Below, in pieces: positions 19,001 to 26,444 of a stretch of 64,000 nt of DNA. The notes below the pieces were generated by a model that worked only from the letters and a program-made list of their open reading frames with translations, was not told the origin of the DNA and made no database searches. The stretch is taken from NCBI GenBank assembly GCA_910575565.1, contig CAJTFL010000010.1:62001-126000 (forward strand). The letters are read 5' to 3'. The first letter of the stretch is position 1. Every line of letters starts with the position of its first letter. The DNA comes from Lachnospiraceae bacterium. GTDB lineage: Bacteria; Bacillota; Clostridia; Lachnospirales; Lachnospiraceae. The position numbers were made by a program, and so were the translations under genes.

Positions 19001-19176
19001 AAGGACAGGGAAAGGAAGGGTCGGAAAAAGAAGATCCGGCAAAAGAAGAATCCGAAGAAGAACCCTCAGCGCCTGAGGATAAGGGGCAGTTAAAGTCTGG
19101 GGCGCGGAAAGCATCCATGCCCGATGTCAGGCCAGGCCAATTAACCATAGGGCAGGAAGGGGGATTTAGCAGATGA
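13042..19176 (+). CDS. Giant modular secreted GH5 endo-glucanase (GH5_4-like, possible xyloglucanase)
   Basis: 2044 aa. A signal peptide (residues 1-36, ending TARAEG) leads into a GH5 catalytic domain (about 45-390): GYNIGNT, IRLPVSW, LNIHHDSG, acid/base E200 in FEGMNE and nucleophile E325 in IIGEYGV. The motif set resembles GH5 subfamily 4 (endo-beta-1,4-glucanases including xyloglucanases). Next come a beta module (about 405-525), a Gly/Ser linker (532-565), a CBM-like module (569-680), a diverged repeat (682-938), two near-identical 224-residue repeats (939-1162, 1163-1386), three F/YY(V/I)PEG modules of about 95 residues (about 1393-1680), and a Glu/Asp-rich C-terminus. There is no LPXTG, dockerin or SLH motif. 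The stop overlaps the next start (ATGA). The role is extracellular attack on a beta-1,4-glucan polymer, feeding the ABC importer downstream. The repeats probably bind polysaccharide, which is unproven. Confidence 0.9.
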   Translation: MNRAWKNRAIKAAAKLLTVVLTTTSCLSGTAFTARAEGYGKNGIVRDITSQQLVEDMGLGYNIGNTFDSIGSFIQAGDPWEYQKGWGNEPVSKLFIQKVKEGGFKTIRLPVSWAHWIDGNNQVNPGYMSAVQTVVDWCMEEDLYVILNIHHDSGAADTSWIRNAATDFEGTTKKYGMVWTQIAENFKGYGDHLIFEGMNEVEFPDAPSMSRQYEILNAMNQLFVDSVRNTGGNNAMRHLLIPGYNTDIKKTCDRRYQMPKDPAGHCILSIHYYSPSPFCVAEHNVDWAVPETTWGTAEDIQAVEADLDILAERFLSKGTPVIIGEYGVLTEDNKEPESIRRYLKTVPEIIMQYGMCPVLWDTSNAGDMKFIERVTGEFYDPVIKANYQELAQRKASGQIGKKEFNFPNYQRVAVPVNAGGWVSLASYEPSKILGVAFSVKCASDWDSYGGGGIYIDSWDDTIQYQFNSVYDEIVHIFTEEERARIKDQLSVAIWWTDESKGGNRRDELSIKDNLVYLLYGENDRLSVPGQSVAAGGGAGGSGGGSGSGSPNGSTNPGGGDSNGGTKDYQYILKADRASAPEGDTETGVQRLNLAEICPGYAVGDTVKITVEPLADGGYSFALQATENATWLNSDSWSPDAGKNLSWECTPDDGMAAIYLWYLGGSYVMFNVKVEIVKKAPVFGGFDVDKDMEETEDGGYAYDLSQVFADYQVEAGKRVKVTVRTSAAADGDYAEGEVWFTDVNGVKVSGDIGPESPVATLIGIPKNGKLIFTLKDGGDGADAAKFGAMAAGALAAGGQAARKANGQAGGTSLHVDSIRAEQQEDADILGELQSKGRIEVPSAMIKEEEGAKGEEGGYKVYFSFDGEDVKDAGAFSANLVVNNDWSLGNDAWEIREDEGGQYIWRPSDSPSNIILACWYNGGYSFRVNQVVRIKSAEAGFASFDVTKEHPAEGYSLAELMGKKGIPEGSRIKATVTVSAQDAFGGEASGIDANGTKVVAQVNGDRAGSTSNTLIGVFPDSLLSFKVNDDSKADGYTVTDIQVEKLEGDAIGEFQNVTGGSRIEFASKLIEEKEAEDSAESGLKVYCEYDGDVKSVSANLLVNGNWDYSNEQWTVRQDGDGASYIWYPCEKVDSVIMACWYLGDESFRITKLVHEAKKTAEEDKFASFEVTKDKPAEGYSLAELMEKNGIDKGSRVKVTVAVSAQDAFGGEASGIDANGTKVVAQVNGDGAGNTSNTLIGIFPDSALSFKVNDDSKSDGYTVTDIQVESLEGDAIGEFQNITGGSRIEFASKLIEEEEAEDLEESGLKVYCEYDGEVKSVSANLIVNGDWDYSNEQWAVKQDGDGASYIWYPCEKADSVIMACWYLGDESFRITKLVHQVKKSGEEPELPELKENEKLAVEKAGKYYVPEGEGIPSGMRFAVTGAEGVNINVNNDYWGWKKGGEIHAFDAGTEVEYLEFFPDEGAKIQYVVFVYPDQQPEEPDEKEVSVTADADGKFYVPEGKGYPTGMRYTATGNAQWTANAEVNGAYWKSVQAGQEYLFDEGMEVEYVSFYLGNGGEVTEVTFIFADKQPEEPEPSAKEVEVEADENGRFYIPEGYGIPKAIRFIASTNNKYGASLALCDSTNEWLDGSENWVGFTDNVETTYTFKEGVTFEYLKFNSSEKVEVSQMIFIYGDTSEAASLAAAVTYGTPRKGSARLQDVLVDETGELLADHDADGNYYLPKLPEGSGIKPMGIRAELSSKAKAVTFLWNQGDEETEVTPVNGKAYYLFTEEERDNIECVSFKGQKVRNVTVLYWNCEEAKAADEEEGAFDLPDYRIPAAISYTWSVDEEVKDGEKEAQKDAQAKEAGVKLTAKVYDREAGSWKEEGIVLAGNLEVNPEGANVYIITEKNRKALEKVFEEARKAEAAPRLSITAEGLKCSVQSMDVYYDQPYTDEDEITGLAENENQDTAQEAGSSDEAEDMDGKPEEDKDSQEGSAEEGKPEEPITEGQGKEGSEKEDPAKEESEEEPSAPEDKGQLKSGARKASMPDVRPGQLTIGQEGGFSR
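15855..17198 (+). repeat. Two 672-bp tandem repeats inside the GH5 gene
   Basis: Copy 1 (15855-16526) and copy 2 (16527-17198) encode 224-residue modules starting FASF(D/E)VTK. They are nearly identical in stretches even at third positions (for example around DAFGGEASGIDANGTKVVAQ), which implies a recent duplication or gene conversion. A third, diverged copy precedes them. Confidence 0.85.
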
Positions 19177-20654
19177 AAAAGAATCAAAAGCTTCTGAAGG
19201 CAGCCAGTGTGATGACCGTGCTGGCGTTAGCTGCGGTTTTTCCGGCAGCGGCAGAGGAAGGCTCGCCGAAACGGGGCTGGCAGATGGAAGATGGACGCTG
19301 GGTTTTCCTGGACGGAAATGGAGACCGTGTAACCAGTACCTGGAAAAAAGGGCAGGACGGCACGCGTTACTATCTGGACGAGGACGGATATATGGCCGTA
19401 AATGCCATCATTAAGGACGGGGATGAGATTTACTATACCGATGAGAATGGTGCAAGGGTGAAGAACCGGTGGGTTTCTGAGCCTAATGAGGATTCCCTTT
19501 GTGATCAGGATGTGGATGTTGTCTGGTACTATTTCGGAAAGGATGGGAAAGCCCAGACCCAGGAAGGGAAAGGCGTTAAGCTGAAGGAAGGTTCGGCGGA
19601 GCGTGTTTATTTCTTTGACAGCGATGGGCATATGCTAAGCGGCTGGCAGGAGATCACCAATAAAAACGGGGACAAAAATATTTACTATTTGGGGGATGAA
19701 AACCAGGGCCATGTCCATAAGCAGTGGCAGTATTTGGAGCCGGATGAGGATATGCTGGCCGGGGATCATGACTATGATTCCTATGAAATGTTCTATTTTG
19801 GCTGGGACGGGAAGATGAGCCGCTCCGATGAGTCTGAAGTGGACGGAAAACATTTCCTGTTTGATGAAAACGGCGTGATGCATAAAGGCTGGAGCCCGGG
19901 AATCACTCCCCATGACGGGGATTTCGGCGTAAACCGTTATTATGATGAGGAGACGGGAAAACGGGCAGAGGGCTGGATTTACGCTTACGATCCGGATGAT
20001 GAAAACAGCGATCCCCATTGGTTCTACTGTGATAAAAACAAAGGCTTCCTTTACAATGAAGGCGGGAAGGACTGCGATGAGGAGGTAGGCTATAAGCGGA
20101 TTGACGGGAAGACATACTTCTTCGATGATCAAGGGCATATGATTACCGGTTTAATCAGCACCAACGGTACGGACCTAGAGGGAAATCCTTATATGGAAAG
20201 CGAGTTTTCCTCCTTAAGGGGCGATATCGGGAAAGGGAACGGCAAAAAAGCCGCCGGGATTTATTACTTAAGCCAGGAAGAAGGGACATTAGGCCAGCTG
20301 CAGGCAGATAAGAAGCTGTGCTTAGGGGATTCCTATGATGATTATACGTACTATCTGGACAGCCAGGGGCGCGCCTACCAGAATGCCATGGTGAAAGGCG
20401 CGATTTACCAGGAAGACGGGACTATGCTTCACGCGGACAGTGACAGCTGGGAGGCCGTCACCGTAGGAAGCGATATTTACCAGTCCAGCGATTATACGAA
20501 AGGCATACTGAAGGAATCCGCCCAGCCGGTTATTCCGGAGGGCAGCATCGTGCTCGTCAGCCGTAATGGCAAAGTGAAAAAAAGCGGGAAAAATGTGAAG
20601 GTTAATGATGAGCGCTACGATATTGACAATTATGTAGCCGTTCTGGCAGAATAG
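19173..20654 (+). CDS. Secreted cell-wall-binding-repeat protein coupled to the GH5 gene
   Basis: A 493-aa protein with signal peptide MKKNQKLLKAAS...PAAAEE. The rest is a chain of aromatic repeats of the choline/glucan-binding type (W..(E)DG(R)W.F.D..G, YYLDEDGYM, YYFGKDGKAQ, FFDDQGHMITG), with no catalytic domain recognised. Its ATG overlaps the GH5 stop by four bases (ATGA), so translation is coupled and the products should be made in equal or linked amounts. The GH5 enzyme lacks any anchor of its own, so an attractive inference is that this protein tethers it, or its products, to the wall; nothing in the sequence proves contact. A strong terminator follows at 20728. Confidence 0.8.
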   Translation: MKKNQKLLKAASVMTVLALAAVFPAAAEEGSPKRGWQMEDGRWVFLDGNGDRVTSTWKKGQDGTRYYLDEDGYMAVNAIIKDGDEIYYTDENGARVKNRWVSEPNEDSLCDQDVDVVWYYFGKDGKAQTQEGKGVKLKEGSAERVYFFDSDGHMLSGWQEITNKNGDKNIYYLGDENQGHVHKQWQYLEPDEDMLAGDHDYDSYEMFYFGWDGKMSRSDESEVDGKHFLFDENGVMHKGWSPGITPHDGDFGVNRYYDEETGKRAEGWIYAYDPDDENSDPHWFYCDKNKGFLYNEGGKDCDEEVGYKRIDGKTYFFDDQGHMITGLISTNGTDLEGNPYMESEFSSLRGDIGKGNGKKAAGIYYLSQEEGTLGQLQADKKLCLGDSYDDYTYYLDSQGRAYQNAMVKGAIYQEDGTMLHADSDSWEAVTVGSDIYQSSDYTKGILKESAQPVIPEGSIVLVSRNGKVKKSGKNVKVNDERYDIDNYVAVLAE

Positions 20655-20727
20655 TTCAGCCAGTGGAATCGTATGTTTATGAGCAAAAGTAAGCTGCGTA
20701 AGCAGCAAAAAGCGCCGTAAGGCGTGA

Positions 20728-20770
20728 GCAGCCAGGAAGATTCGGTAAAGCAGAATTCCTGGCTGCTTTT
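20728..20770 (+). terminator. Terminator of the GH5 operon
   Basis: A perfect 11-bp stem (GCAGCCAGGAA at 20728-20738 with TTCCTGGCTGC at 20756-20766), followed by TTTT. Confidence 0.85.
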
Positions 20771-20841
20771 GCATCTTCCGCGGGATGAACGGATATGGTA
20801 TGATTATCTTATCAATCAGGTGATCAATAAACGGAGGAAAA

Positions 20842-22650
20842 ATGAACGCGAAAAAGAACCAACTGATCCAGCTTTTAAACCGAATATTAGGAACACGGCT
20901 GCAGGCCCGGATGGTTTTTCTTTACCTTGCAGGCGGCGCCGTCCCGATGATCTTGATCGGCATATATCTGATTATCGGCACAAACCGGATGCTGGTGGAT
21001 CAGGCCAAGAAGGCGGAAATGACGGAACTGGAGCTTTTGGGAAGCGAGACGGAAGAGCTTTTGCGAACCATCAATACCGCATCGAAAACCTTTTATTTCG
21101 ATGAACAGTTAGAATCCATCGCCTTGAAGCAGTATCGGGAATACCAGGAGATTGTCAACGATTACCGGGCTTATACGGCTTTTGAGGATTTTGGGAACTT
21201 TTACAGCCGCCAGATATCCTGGATCAGCGTGTATCTGGATAACGATACTATCAGTGAAAATGCCCATTTTAAAAAAGCCGGGGAAGAAACGGTAAAAGAA
21301 AGATGGTATCAAAACGCCGTAGAGCGGGGCGGCGGGGCTTCCTGGCAGTATATGCCCCAGCCGCTGGCCCTAGATCACAGCAAGACGCTGGCGCTGACCA
21401 GGCTGTTAAAAACCAGGAAAAGTCAGGACGTAGGCGTGCTGGTGATGTATCTAAGGCCGGAACGGTTAAAGGAACAGGTAAACAGCCGGGAGAGCTGTAC
21501 CAGGATAGTGTTGAATGGGGAGAAGGAGATTGCTTCTAACCAGGAGGGGCCAAAGCTGTCCCTTATCCGTCCCTTTTTAAATGCCTGCAAAAAGGAAGGG
21601 ATCTTCCAGAAGAATATCAGGATTGACAGGACGGAATACGTAGTGACCTGCTATAGCTGCGCCCTAGGGGAATCTGACGATATCCTTCAGATGGTAAGCA
21701 TGAAATCCTACCAGGATATCCTGCATCATGCCAACCGCCAGAGCCTTGGCAGTATGCTGATGTTTCTGGTCAGCGTGGCGGTGTCCGTGACGCTGATCGT
21801 CTGGTTTTCCCGGTCTTTTGGGAACCGGGTAAGCCGGTTCCGCAGCCAGATGCAGAAAGCCGCCTCCGGCAATTTTGATCTGGAGCCAAGCCTGGGAGGC
21901 AACGATGAGATTAGCGATTTATACGGCTATTTAGGCAGGATGATCTGCGATATCCAGCGTTTGCTTGCGGAGATTTATCAGGAACGGCTCCACGCGGAGC
22001 AGCTGAAAACCCAGCAGAGAGAGGCGGAATTTAAGGTGCTGGCCAGCCAGATTAACCCCCATTTCCTGTATAATACCCTGGAAACCATCCGGATGAAGGC
22101 CAGGGTGAACCACCAGTCGGAGATCGAGGAGCTGGTGAAAATGCTGGCGAAGATCCTGCGGAAAAATATCCGTGCCGGGGATGAGGACGTAAGCATCCGC
22201 GGGGAAGTGGAGATGGTGGAATCGTATTTACGGATACAGCAGTATCGGTTTGGGGATAGGATCCGTTACCGGATCCAGGTGGATGAGGGACTGGAAGAGT
22301 GCCGTATTTTGCCGTTGATCCTGCAGCCGATTGTGGAAAATTCCATTATCCATGGGCTGGAGGAAAAGGAAGGGATCGGCCATATCCTTATCCGGGTGGA
22401 ACAGGTAGGGGAGCGGATTTTTATTACCATAGAGGATGACGGGCTGGGGATTTCCGTCAGCCGCCTTGAGGAGGTTAACCGCCAGCTGGGACGCCGGGGC
22501 ATAAACCGGAGCCACATTGGGATTTGCAACGTGCACCAGCGCATACGGCTGAAATACGGGGAGGAGTATGGGCTTGGCATCAGCAGCGTTGAAGGGGAAA
22601 TGACCAGAGTAACCATCAGGATTCCGGCAATTGGGCTTCCCTGCCCATAG
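20842..22650 (+). CDS. YesM-type sensor histidine kinase
   Basis: 602 aa, start preceded by CGGAGG. TM1 lies at about 25-45 (VFLYLAGGAVPMILIGIYLI), an extracytoplasmic sensing domain at about 46-290, TM2 at about 293-312, then HAMP, a His_kinase (LytS/YesM) domain with H407 in QINPHFLYNTLE, and an HATPase domain with the N box LQPIVENSIIHGLE and the G box EDDGLGI. This is the membrane partner of the YesN regulator at 11288, although the GH5 operon separates the two genes. In this family the extracellular domain senses oligosaccharide directly or through the solute-binding protein, and the regulator then activates transport and hydrolase genes. It lies immediately upstream of the permease operon. 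Confidence 0.93.
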   Translation: MNAKKNQLIQLLNRILGTRLQARMVFLYLAGGAVPMILIGIYLIIGTNRMLVDQAKKAEMTELELLGSETEELLRTINTASKTFYFDEQLESIALKQYREYQEIVNDYRAYTAFEDFGNFYSRQISWISVYLDNDTISENAHFKKAGEETVKERWYQNAVERGGGASWQYMPQPLALDHSKTLALTRLLKTRKSQDVGVLVMYLRPERLKEQVNSRESCTRIVLNGEKEIASNQEGPKLSLIRPFLNACKKEGIFQKNIRIDRTEYVVTCYSCALGESDDILQMVSMKSYQDILHHANRQSLGSMLMFLVSVAVSVTLIVWFSRSFGNRVSRFRSQMQKAASGNFDLEPSLGGNDEISDLYGYLGRMICDIQRLLAEIYQERLHAEQLKTQQREAEFKVLASQINPHFLYNTLETIRMKARVNHQSEIEELVKMLAKILRKNIRAGDEDVSIRGEVEMVESYLRIQQYRFGDRIRYRIQVDEGLEECRILPLILQPIVENSIIHGLEEKEGIGHILIRVEQVGERIFITIEDDGLGISVSRLEEVNRQLGRRGINRSHIGICNVHQRIRLKYGEEYGLGISSVEGEMTRVTIRIPAIGLPCP

Positions 22651-22719
22651 GTAAAAGTGGCTAAAAATAGGGGGAAAAAGCCTCTGAATTTAAGGGTATT
22701 TATTTTGCCCAACCGTTTT

Positions 22720-22764
22720 TATAATTGTATTTAAGCAGTGAAGCACGGCATTTAGCTTAATGCC
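22720..22764 (+). promoter_or_regulatory. Candidate promoter and operator of the ABC transporter operon
   Basis: A perfect -10 (TATAAT, 22720-22725) has no recognisable -35 at 16-18 bp, as expected for an activator-dependent promoter. A dyad GGCATT-N6-AATGCC (22747-22764) lies just downstream. The first permease start is 30 bp further on. Confidence 0.4.
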
Positions 22765-22793
22765 TGCGGAAATAAAAACGGGAGGTATGCAGG

Positions 22794-23729
22794 ATGAAAA
22801 AACCAAAAAAACAAAAAGAAGCAAAGCAAAAATTTTCCATGGAACTGATGTGGAAGCAGCGGTATCTGCTGATGATGTCCGTCCCTTTCCTGATTTGGCT
22901 GATTATCTTTAAGTATGTGCCTTTGTGGGGATGGACCATGGCTTTCCAGGAGGTGGTTCCAAAATCTTTTGCCCTTCCTATGTGGGAAAGGAAATTCGTA
23001 GGGTTTAAGAATTTTATCGACGCGTTTACGGATCGGCTCTTTGCCCAGACCATGATTAATACTATCGGAATCAGTATTTTAGGGATTGTCATCGGCACGG
23101 CGGCAGCAGTGATCTTTGCCCTTTTCTTAAATGAGATCCGGATGGAGGGCTTTAAGAAAATCACCCAGACCGTATCCTATCTTCCCCACTTCGTATCCTG
23201 GGTAATTATCGCCAGCATCGCGAAAATGCTCTTAAACGACGGCGGCGCCATCGAGACCATGTTCGGGGTGCAGCTGCATCTCATGTCAACGAATTCCCCG
23301 TTATTCTGGGTTGTGGTCTGCCTGATTAACGCATGGAAAGAGGTAGGATGGGACGCGATTATTTACCTCTCGGCCATGGCGGGAATCGATCAGGGCATCT
23401 ATGAAGCGGCCAAGGTGGACGGCGCAAACCGGTTCCAGCAGATGTGGCATATCACCCTTCCGGGCATTAAGCCTACGGCCATCGTCCTGCTGATCATGAG
23501 CGTAGGCAGCGCCCTGAATGTAGGCATGGAACGCCAGATGCTGTTAAGCAACGGCATTGTGCAGGATCACGCCATGGTGCTTTCCTGGTTTGCGTACATC
23601 CGGGGCATCGGCTCCAACAACTACGGCCTTGGTACGGCTATCGGGATGTTCCAGTCGGTAGTAGGCATTATCCTGCTGTTTATCGCCAATAAAGTGGCAG
23701 GCATGATTGGCGAAAGCAAATTGGTGTAA
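22794..23729 (+). CDS. ABC sugar transporter permease, LplB type
   Basis: 311 aa with six predicted membrane segments (first at about 28-48, LLMMSVPFLIWLIIF) and the EAA loop EAAKVDGANRFQQMWHITLPGI near residues 203-224, the ATPase contact site of binding-protein-dependent permeases. It is of the LplB family of oligosaccharide transporters found beside YesM/YesN systems. A GGGAGG-type ribosome binding site precedes the ATG. With the next two genes it forms an importer in the plasma membrane; no ATPase gene is present, so a shared MsmK-type ATPase elsewhere must energise it. The substrate is inferred from the neighbours as beta-glucan or xyloglucan oligosaccharides. Confidence 0.93.
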   Translation: MKKPKKQKEAKQKFSMELMWKQRYLLMMSVPFLIWLIIFKYVPLWGWTMAFQEVVPKSFALPMWERKFVGFKNFIDAFTDRLFAQTMINTIGISILGIVIGTAAAVIFALFLNEIRMEGFKKITQTVSYLPHFVSWVIIASIAKMLLNDGGAIETMFGVQLHLMSTNSPLFWVVVCLINAWKEVGWDAIIYLSAMAGIDQGIYEAAKVDGANRFQQMWHITLPGIKPTAIVLLIMSVGSALNVGMERQMLLSNGIVQDHAMVLSWFAYIRGIGSNNYGLGTAIGMFQSVVGIILLFIANKVAGMIGESKLV

Positions 23730-23742
23730 GGAGGGAAAAGGA

Positions 23743-24615
23743 ATGCTGGAAAAGAAAAAAGGCGTGTTTGATTACGTGCTTTTGGTGCTGTTTTGCGGGA
23801 TGATTTTTATTACGGTTTATCCCTTTTTAAATGTGTTGGCAATCTCGTTAAACGATCCTATGGATACCATGAGAAACGTTAATTTTATTATCCCCAGGAA
23901 GTTTACGTTAAGCAATTATCAGTATGTGTTTACCTCTAATAATATGCTCAAGCCCTTCGCCCTTTCCGTGTTAAAGACCTTGGTGGGAACCGGAATCGGT
24001 GTGGTGTGCACGTCCATGCTGGCATACGTATTAAGCAGGAAGGATTTCTATTTCTATAAGTCCTTTACCATTATTTTCATCATTACCATGTACGTCAGCG
24101 GCGGCATGATCCCGGAATATCTTCTGATTATGCGGACCTTGAAGATGGGCAATAATTTCTGGGTTTACATTATCCCGGGCCTGATTTGGGTATACAATGT
24201 AATCCTGATGCGTTCCTTTATCGAAGGTATGCCTATGGCTCTCCAGGAGGCGGCAAAGATTGACGGGGCCAATGATTTCATCATCTGGTCTAAGATTATC
24301 TTCCCCCTGTGCAAGCCGGTTCTGGCTACAGTAGCCTTGTTCGTGGCGGTAGGCCAGTGGAACTCTTTTATGGATACCTACTTATATGCCAGGGAGCTGC
24401 CTACGCTGCAGTACATCCTGTATGAGATCATTGAAAATGCCCAGATTAAAATCGATCCCCATGCGGCGGCATTAGGACAGGTGAAGAACGCGGTTTCCCC
24501 CATGTCTGTCCGTATGGCAGTTACGGTGATTGCTACTGTGCCCATCCTGCTGGTCTACCCATTCCTACAGAAGTATTTCGTAGGCGGCATGACCTTAGGC
24601 GCAGTTAAGGATTGA
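23743..24615 (+). CDS. ABC sugar transporter permease, YtcP type
   Basis: 290 aa. The start at 23743 (MLEKKKGVFDYV) is supported by AAGGAGGG at 23728-23735, which also overlaps the stop of the preceding gene; a longer ORF from 23707 has no ribosome binding site. There are six membrane segments and an EAA loop (QEAAKIDGANDFIIWSKIIFP), ending GGMTLGAVKD as is usual in this family. It pairs with the LplB-type permease to form the heterodimeric channel. The 13-bp gap between them and the continuing run of genes indicate one operon. Confidence 0.93.
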   Translation: MLEKKKGVFDYVLLVLFCGMIFITVYPFLNVLAISLNDPMDTMRNVNFIIPRKFTLSNYQYVFTSNNMLKPFALSVLKTLVGTGIGVVCTSMLAYVLSRKDFYFYKSFTIIFIITMYVSGGMIPEYLLIMRTLKMGNNFWVYIIPGLIWVYNVILMRSFIEGMPMALQEAAKIDGANDFIIWSKIIFPLCKPVLATVALFVAVGQWNSFMDTYLYARELPTLQYILYEIIENAQIKIDPHAAALGQVKNAVSPMSVRMAVTVIATVPILLVYPFLQKYFVGGMTLGAVKD

Positions 24616-24634
24616 TGGAAAGGAGGAACGTGTG

Positions 24635-26287
24635 ATGAGGAAAAAGGCAAAAGCAGGCGCTCTCCTTCTGGCCCTTTTACTGTGTGCTGGGGGGGTATAT
24701 GGATGTAGCAGCAAAGAGGAAAGCCAGATAGGCGAGGACGGAATTTTGGAGCTGGAATTTTTCAATAAGGATGGGGAGGAGGACGCCTGGTCTAACCCGG
24801 TGGCCCAGGCTCTTACCGAGGCTACGGGAGTCCGGTTAAAGATTGATTACCCGGTGGCTTCCCAGGATTTAAAGGTGGCCTTAATGATTGCGGAGCAGAA
24901 TTTCCCGGATTTAATCTATGCCAAGGGCGACGTAGCCAGCTTGATTGACGCGGGCGCGCTGATCGATATGACCGATTTGATTGAGGAGTATGGGCCAAAC
25001 ATCAAAAAGATGTACGGGGATGAATTTGACAAGCTGAAATACTCGGAAGAGGATCCTTCTATCTACCAGCTTTCCTCCTACGCCATGGGGGGAGAAATTT
25101 ATAAAAGCGCGGGAACTGCCCAGATCCAGTGGGCGGTGCTAAAGGAAAATGACTATGAAGTTCCCAGGACGCTGGAGGAGCTGGAAAATATGCTTAAGGA
25201 TTACCTGGCTGCCCATCCCACCACGGAAGACGGCCTTCCCACCATCGGGATTACCTTATCGGCTTCCGACTGGCACTGGATGATTACCTTGGGAAACCCG
25301 GCTACCTCTATCGCGGACGGGGCGCCGGACAATGGGCAGTGGCTTATTGATGATGATTACAATGCCATATATAAATTCCGCTCGGAGAAGGAGAGGGAGT
25401 ACTTCCGGTGGCTGAACCGGATGTACAGCGAGGGGATCTTAGACCCGGAATTTGCCACCCAGACCCATGAGGATTACATTGCCAAGCTGTCTTCCGGAAG
25501 GGTGCTGGCGCTGTTTGACACGGACTGGGATTACCTAGACGCAGAGCGGGTGCTGAAGGCGGACGGCAAGCTGGATAAGACGTATGCGCCCCTTCCCGTG
25601 ACCATCAGCGAGGAAGTAAAATGCCCTACCTTAATGTCCCAGGGCTTGGTGACGGGCCAGGGTGTAGGGATTACCACTGCCTGCAAATATCCGGTGGAAG
25701 CCATCAAATTTTTGGATTATATTTGCTCGGATGAGGGCCAGGTTCTGGTAAACTGGGGCGTGGAAGGCATCAACTATGAGGTGGATGAAAACGGGAAGCG
25801 CTACCGCACACAGGAAGAGATCGATCGGTCAAATTCCGATAAGGATTACGCGAAAAATACCGGCGTAGGCTTTTATGCGTACCCATTCCCCACTTATGGG
25901 GCGGGAGTGCTGGACGCCACCGGGAATCCGTATACCACGGCCAGCAAGGAAGCGGTAATTGCCGAGTATGACGAGGAGCAGAAGGCCGCCTGCGAGGCCT
26001 GGGGAGTGGATCTTCTCCTGGATATCTTCCCTCAGCCGGAAGAGTTTGAGATCCCCAAATATCCCCCGGTGTGGGCTTACATCAAACCTGCCCAGTTAGA
26101 TGATATCGGCAATAAATTAGACGAGGTGGCCTGGTCAAGCCTGATAGCCTGCGTTATCGGGAAGCCGGAAGAGTTTGATAAGAATTACGATGCCATGATT
26201 GCCAGCTTTGAGAGCATCGGTATGGGAGAGGCGGAGGCCATCCTTACGGACATGATTAAAGATAAGGTGGCTTTAGTGGAGGATTAA
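24635..26287 (+). CDS. Lipoprotein solute-binding protein of the sugar ABC transporter
   Basis: 550 aa. ATG 24635 is preferred over an in-frame GTG three bases earlier (AGGAGG at 24621-24626). The signal sequence ends in a lipobox, VYGC, so C24 is lipidated and the protein sits on the outer face of the membrane. The mature part begins with a Ser/Glu linker, then the extracellular binding fold (LELEFFNKDGEEDAW, FPDLIYAKGD, ALFDTDWDY, aromatic-rich ligand cleft). The length of about 550 aa matches the LplA/YtcQ class that accompanies LplB/YtcP permeases and accepts complex oligosaccharides. The operon probably pauses at the hairpin at 26348 before the GH42 gene. Confidence 0.93.
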   Translation: MRKKAKAGALLLALLLCAGGVYGCSSKEESQIGEDGILELEFFNKDGEEDAWSNPVAQALTEATGVRLKIDYPVASQDLKVALMIAEQNFPDLIYAKGDVASLIDAGALIDMTDLIEEYGPNIKKMYGDEFDKLKYSEEDPSIYQLSSYAMGGEIYKSAGTAQIQWAVLKENDYEVPRTLEELENMLKDYLAAHPTTEDGLPTIGITLSASDWHWMITLGNPATSIADGAPDNGQWLIDDDYNAIYKFRSEKEREYFRWLNRMYSEGILDPEFATQTHEDYIAKLSSGRVLALFDTDWDYLDAERVLKADGKLDKTYAPLPVTISEEVKCPTLMSQGLVTGQGVGITTACKYPVEAIKFLDYICSDEGQVLVNWGVEGINYEVDENGKRYRTQEEIDRSNSDKDYAKNTGVGFYAYPFPTYGAGVLDATGNPYTTASKEAVIAEYDEEQKAACEAWGVDLLLDIFPQPEEFEIPKYPPVWAYIKPAQLDDIGNKLDEVAWSSLIACVIGKPEEFDKNYDAMIASFESIGMGEAEAILTDMIKDKVALVED

Positions 26288-26347
26288 TCTGTTACAGCGT
26301 ATGTTTTGGCACACAGCATAGGAATTGCACTAAAATCATGCCATGGC

Positions 26348-26390
26348 AAAGGGGTTGCCGCAAAATCGTAATTTGGCAGCAGCCCTTTTT
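26348..26390 (+). terminator. Hairpin with T run between the binding-protein and GH42 genes
   Basis: AAAGGGGTTGCC pairs imperfectly with GGCAGCAGCCCTTT and is followed by TTTTT. It probably gives partial termination, lowering GH42 expression relative to the transporter. Confidence 0.55.
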
Positions 26391-26444
26391 GCTGTTGTTT
26401 TGCGGAAAGGATAAAGCGCGGAAGGAAAAGGAGGAAAGAAAAAC

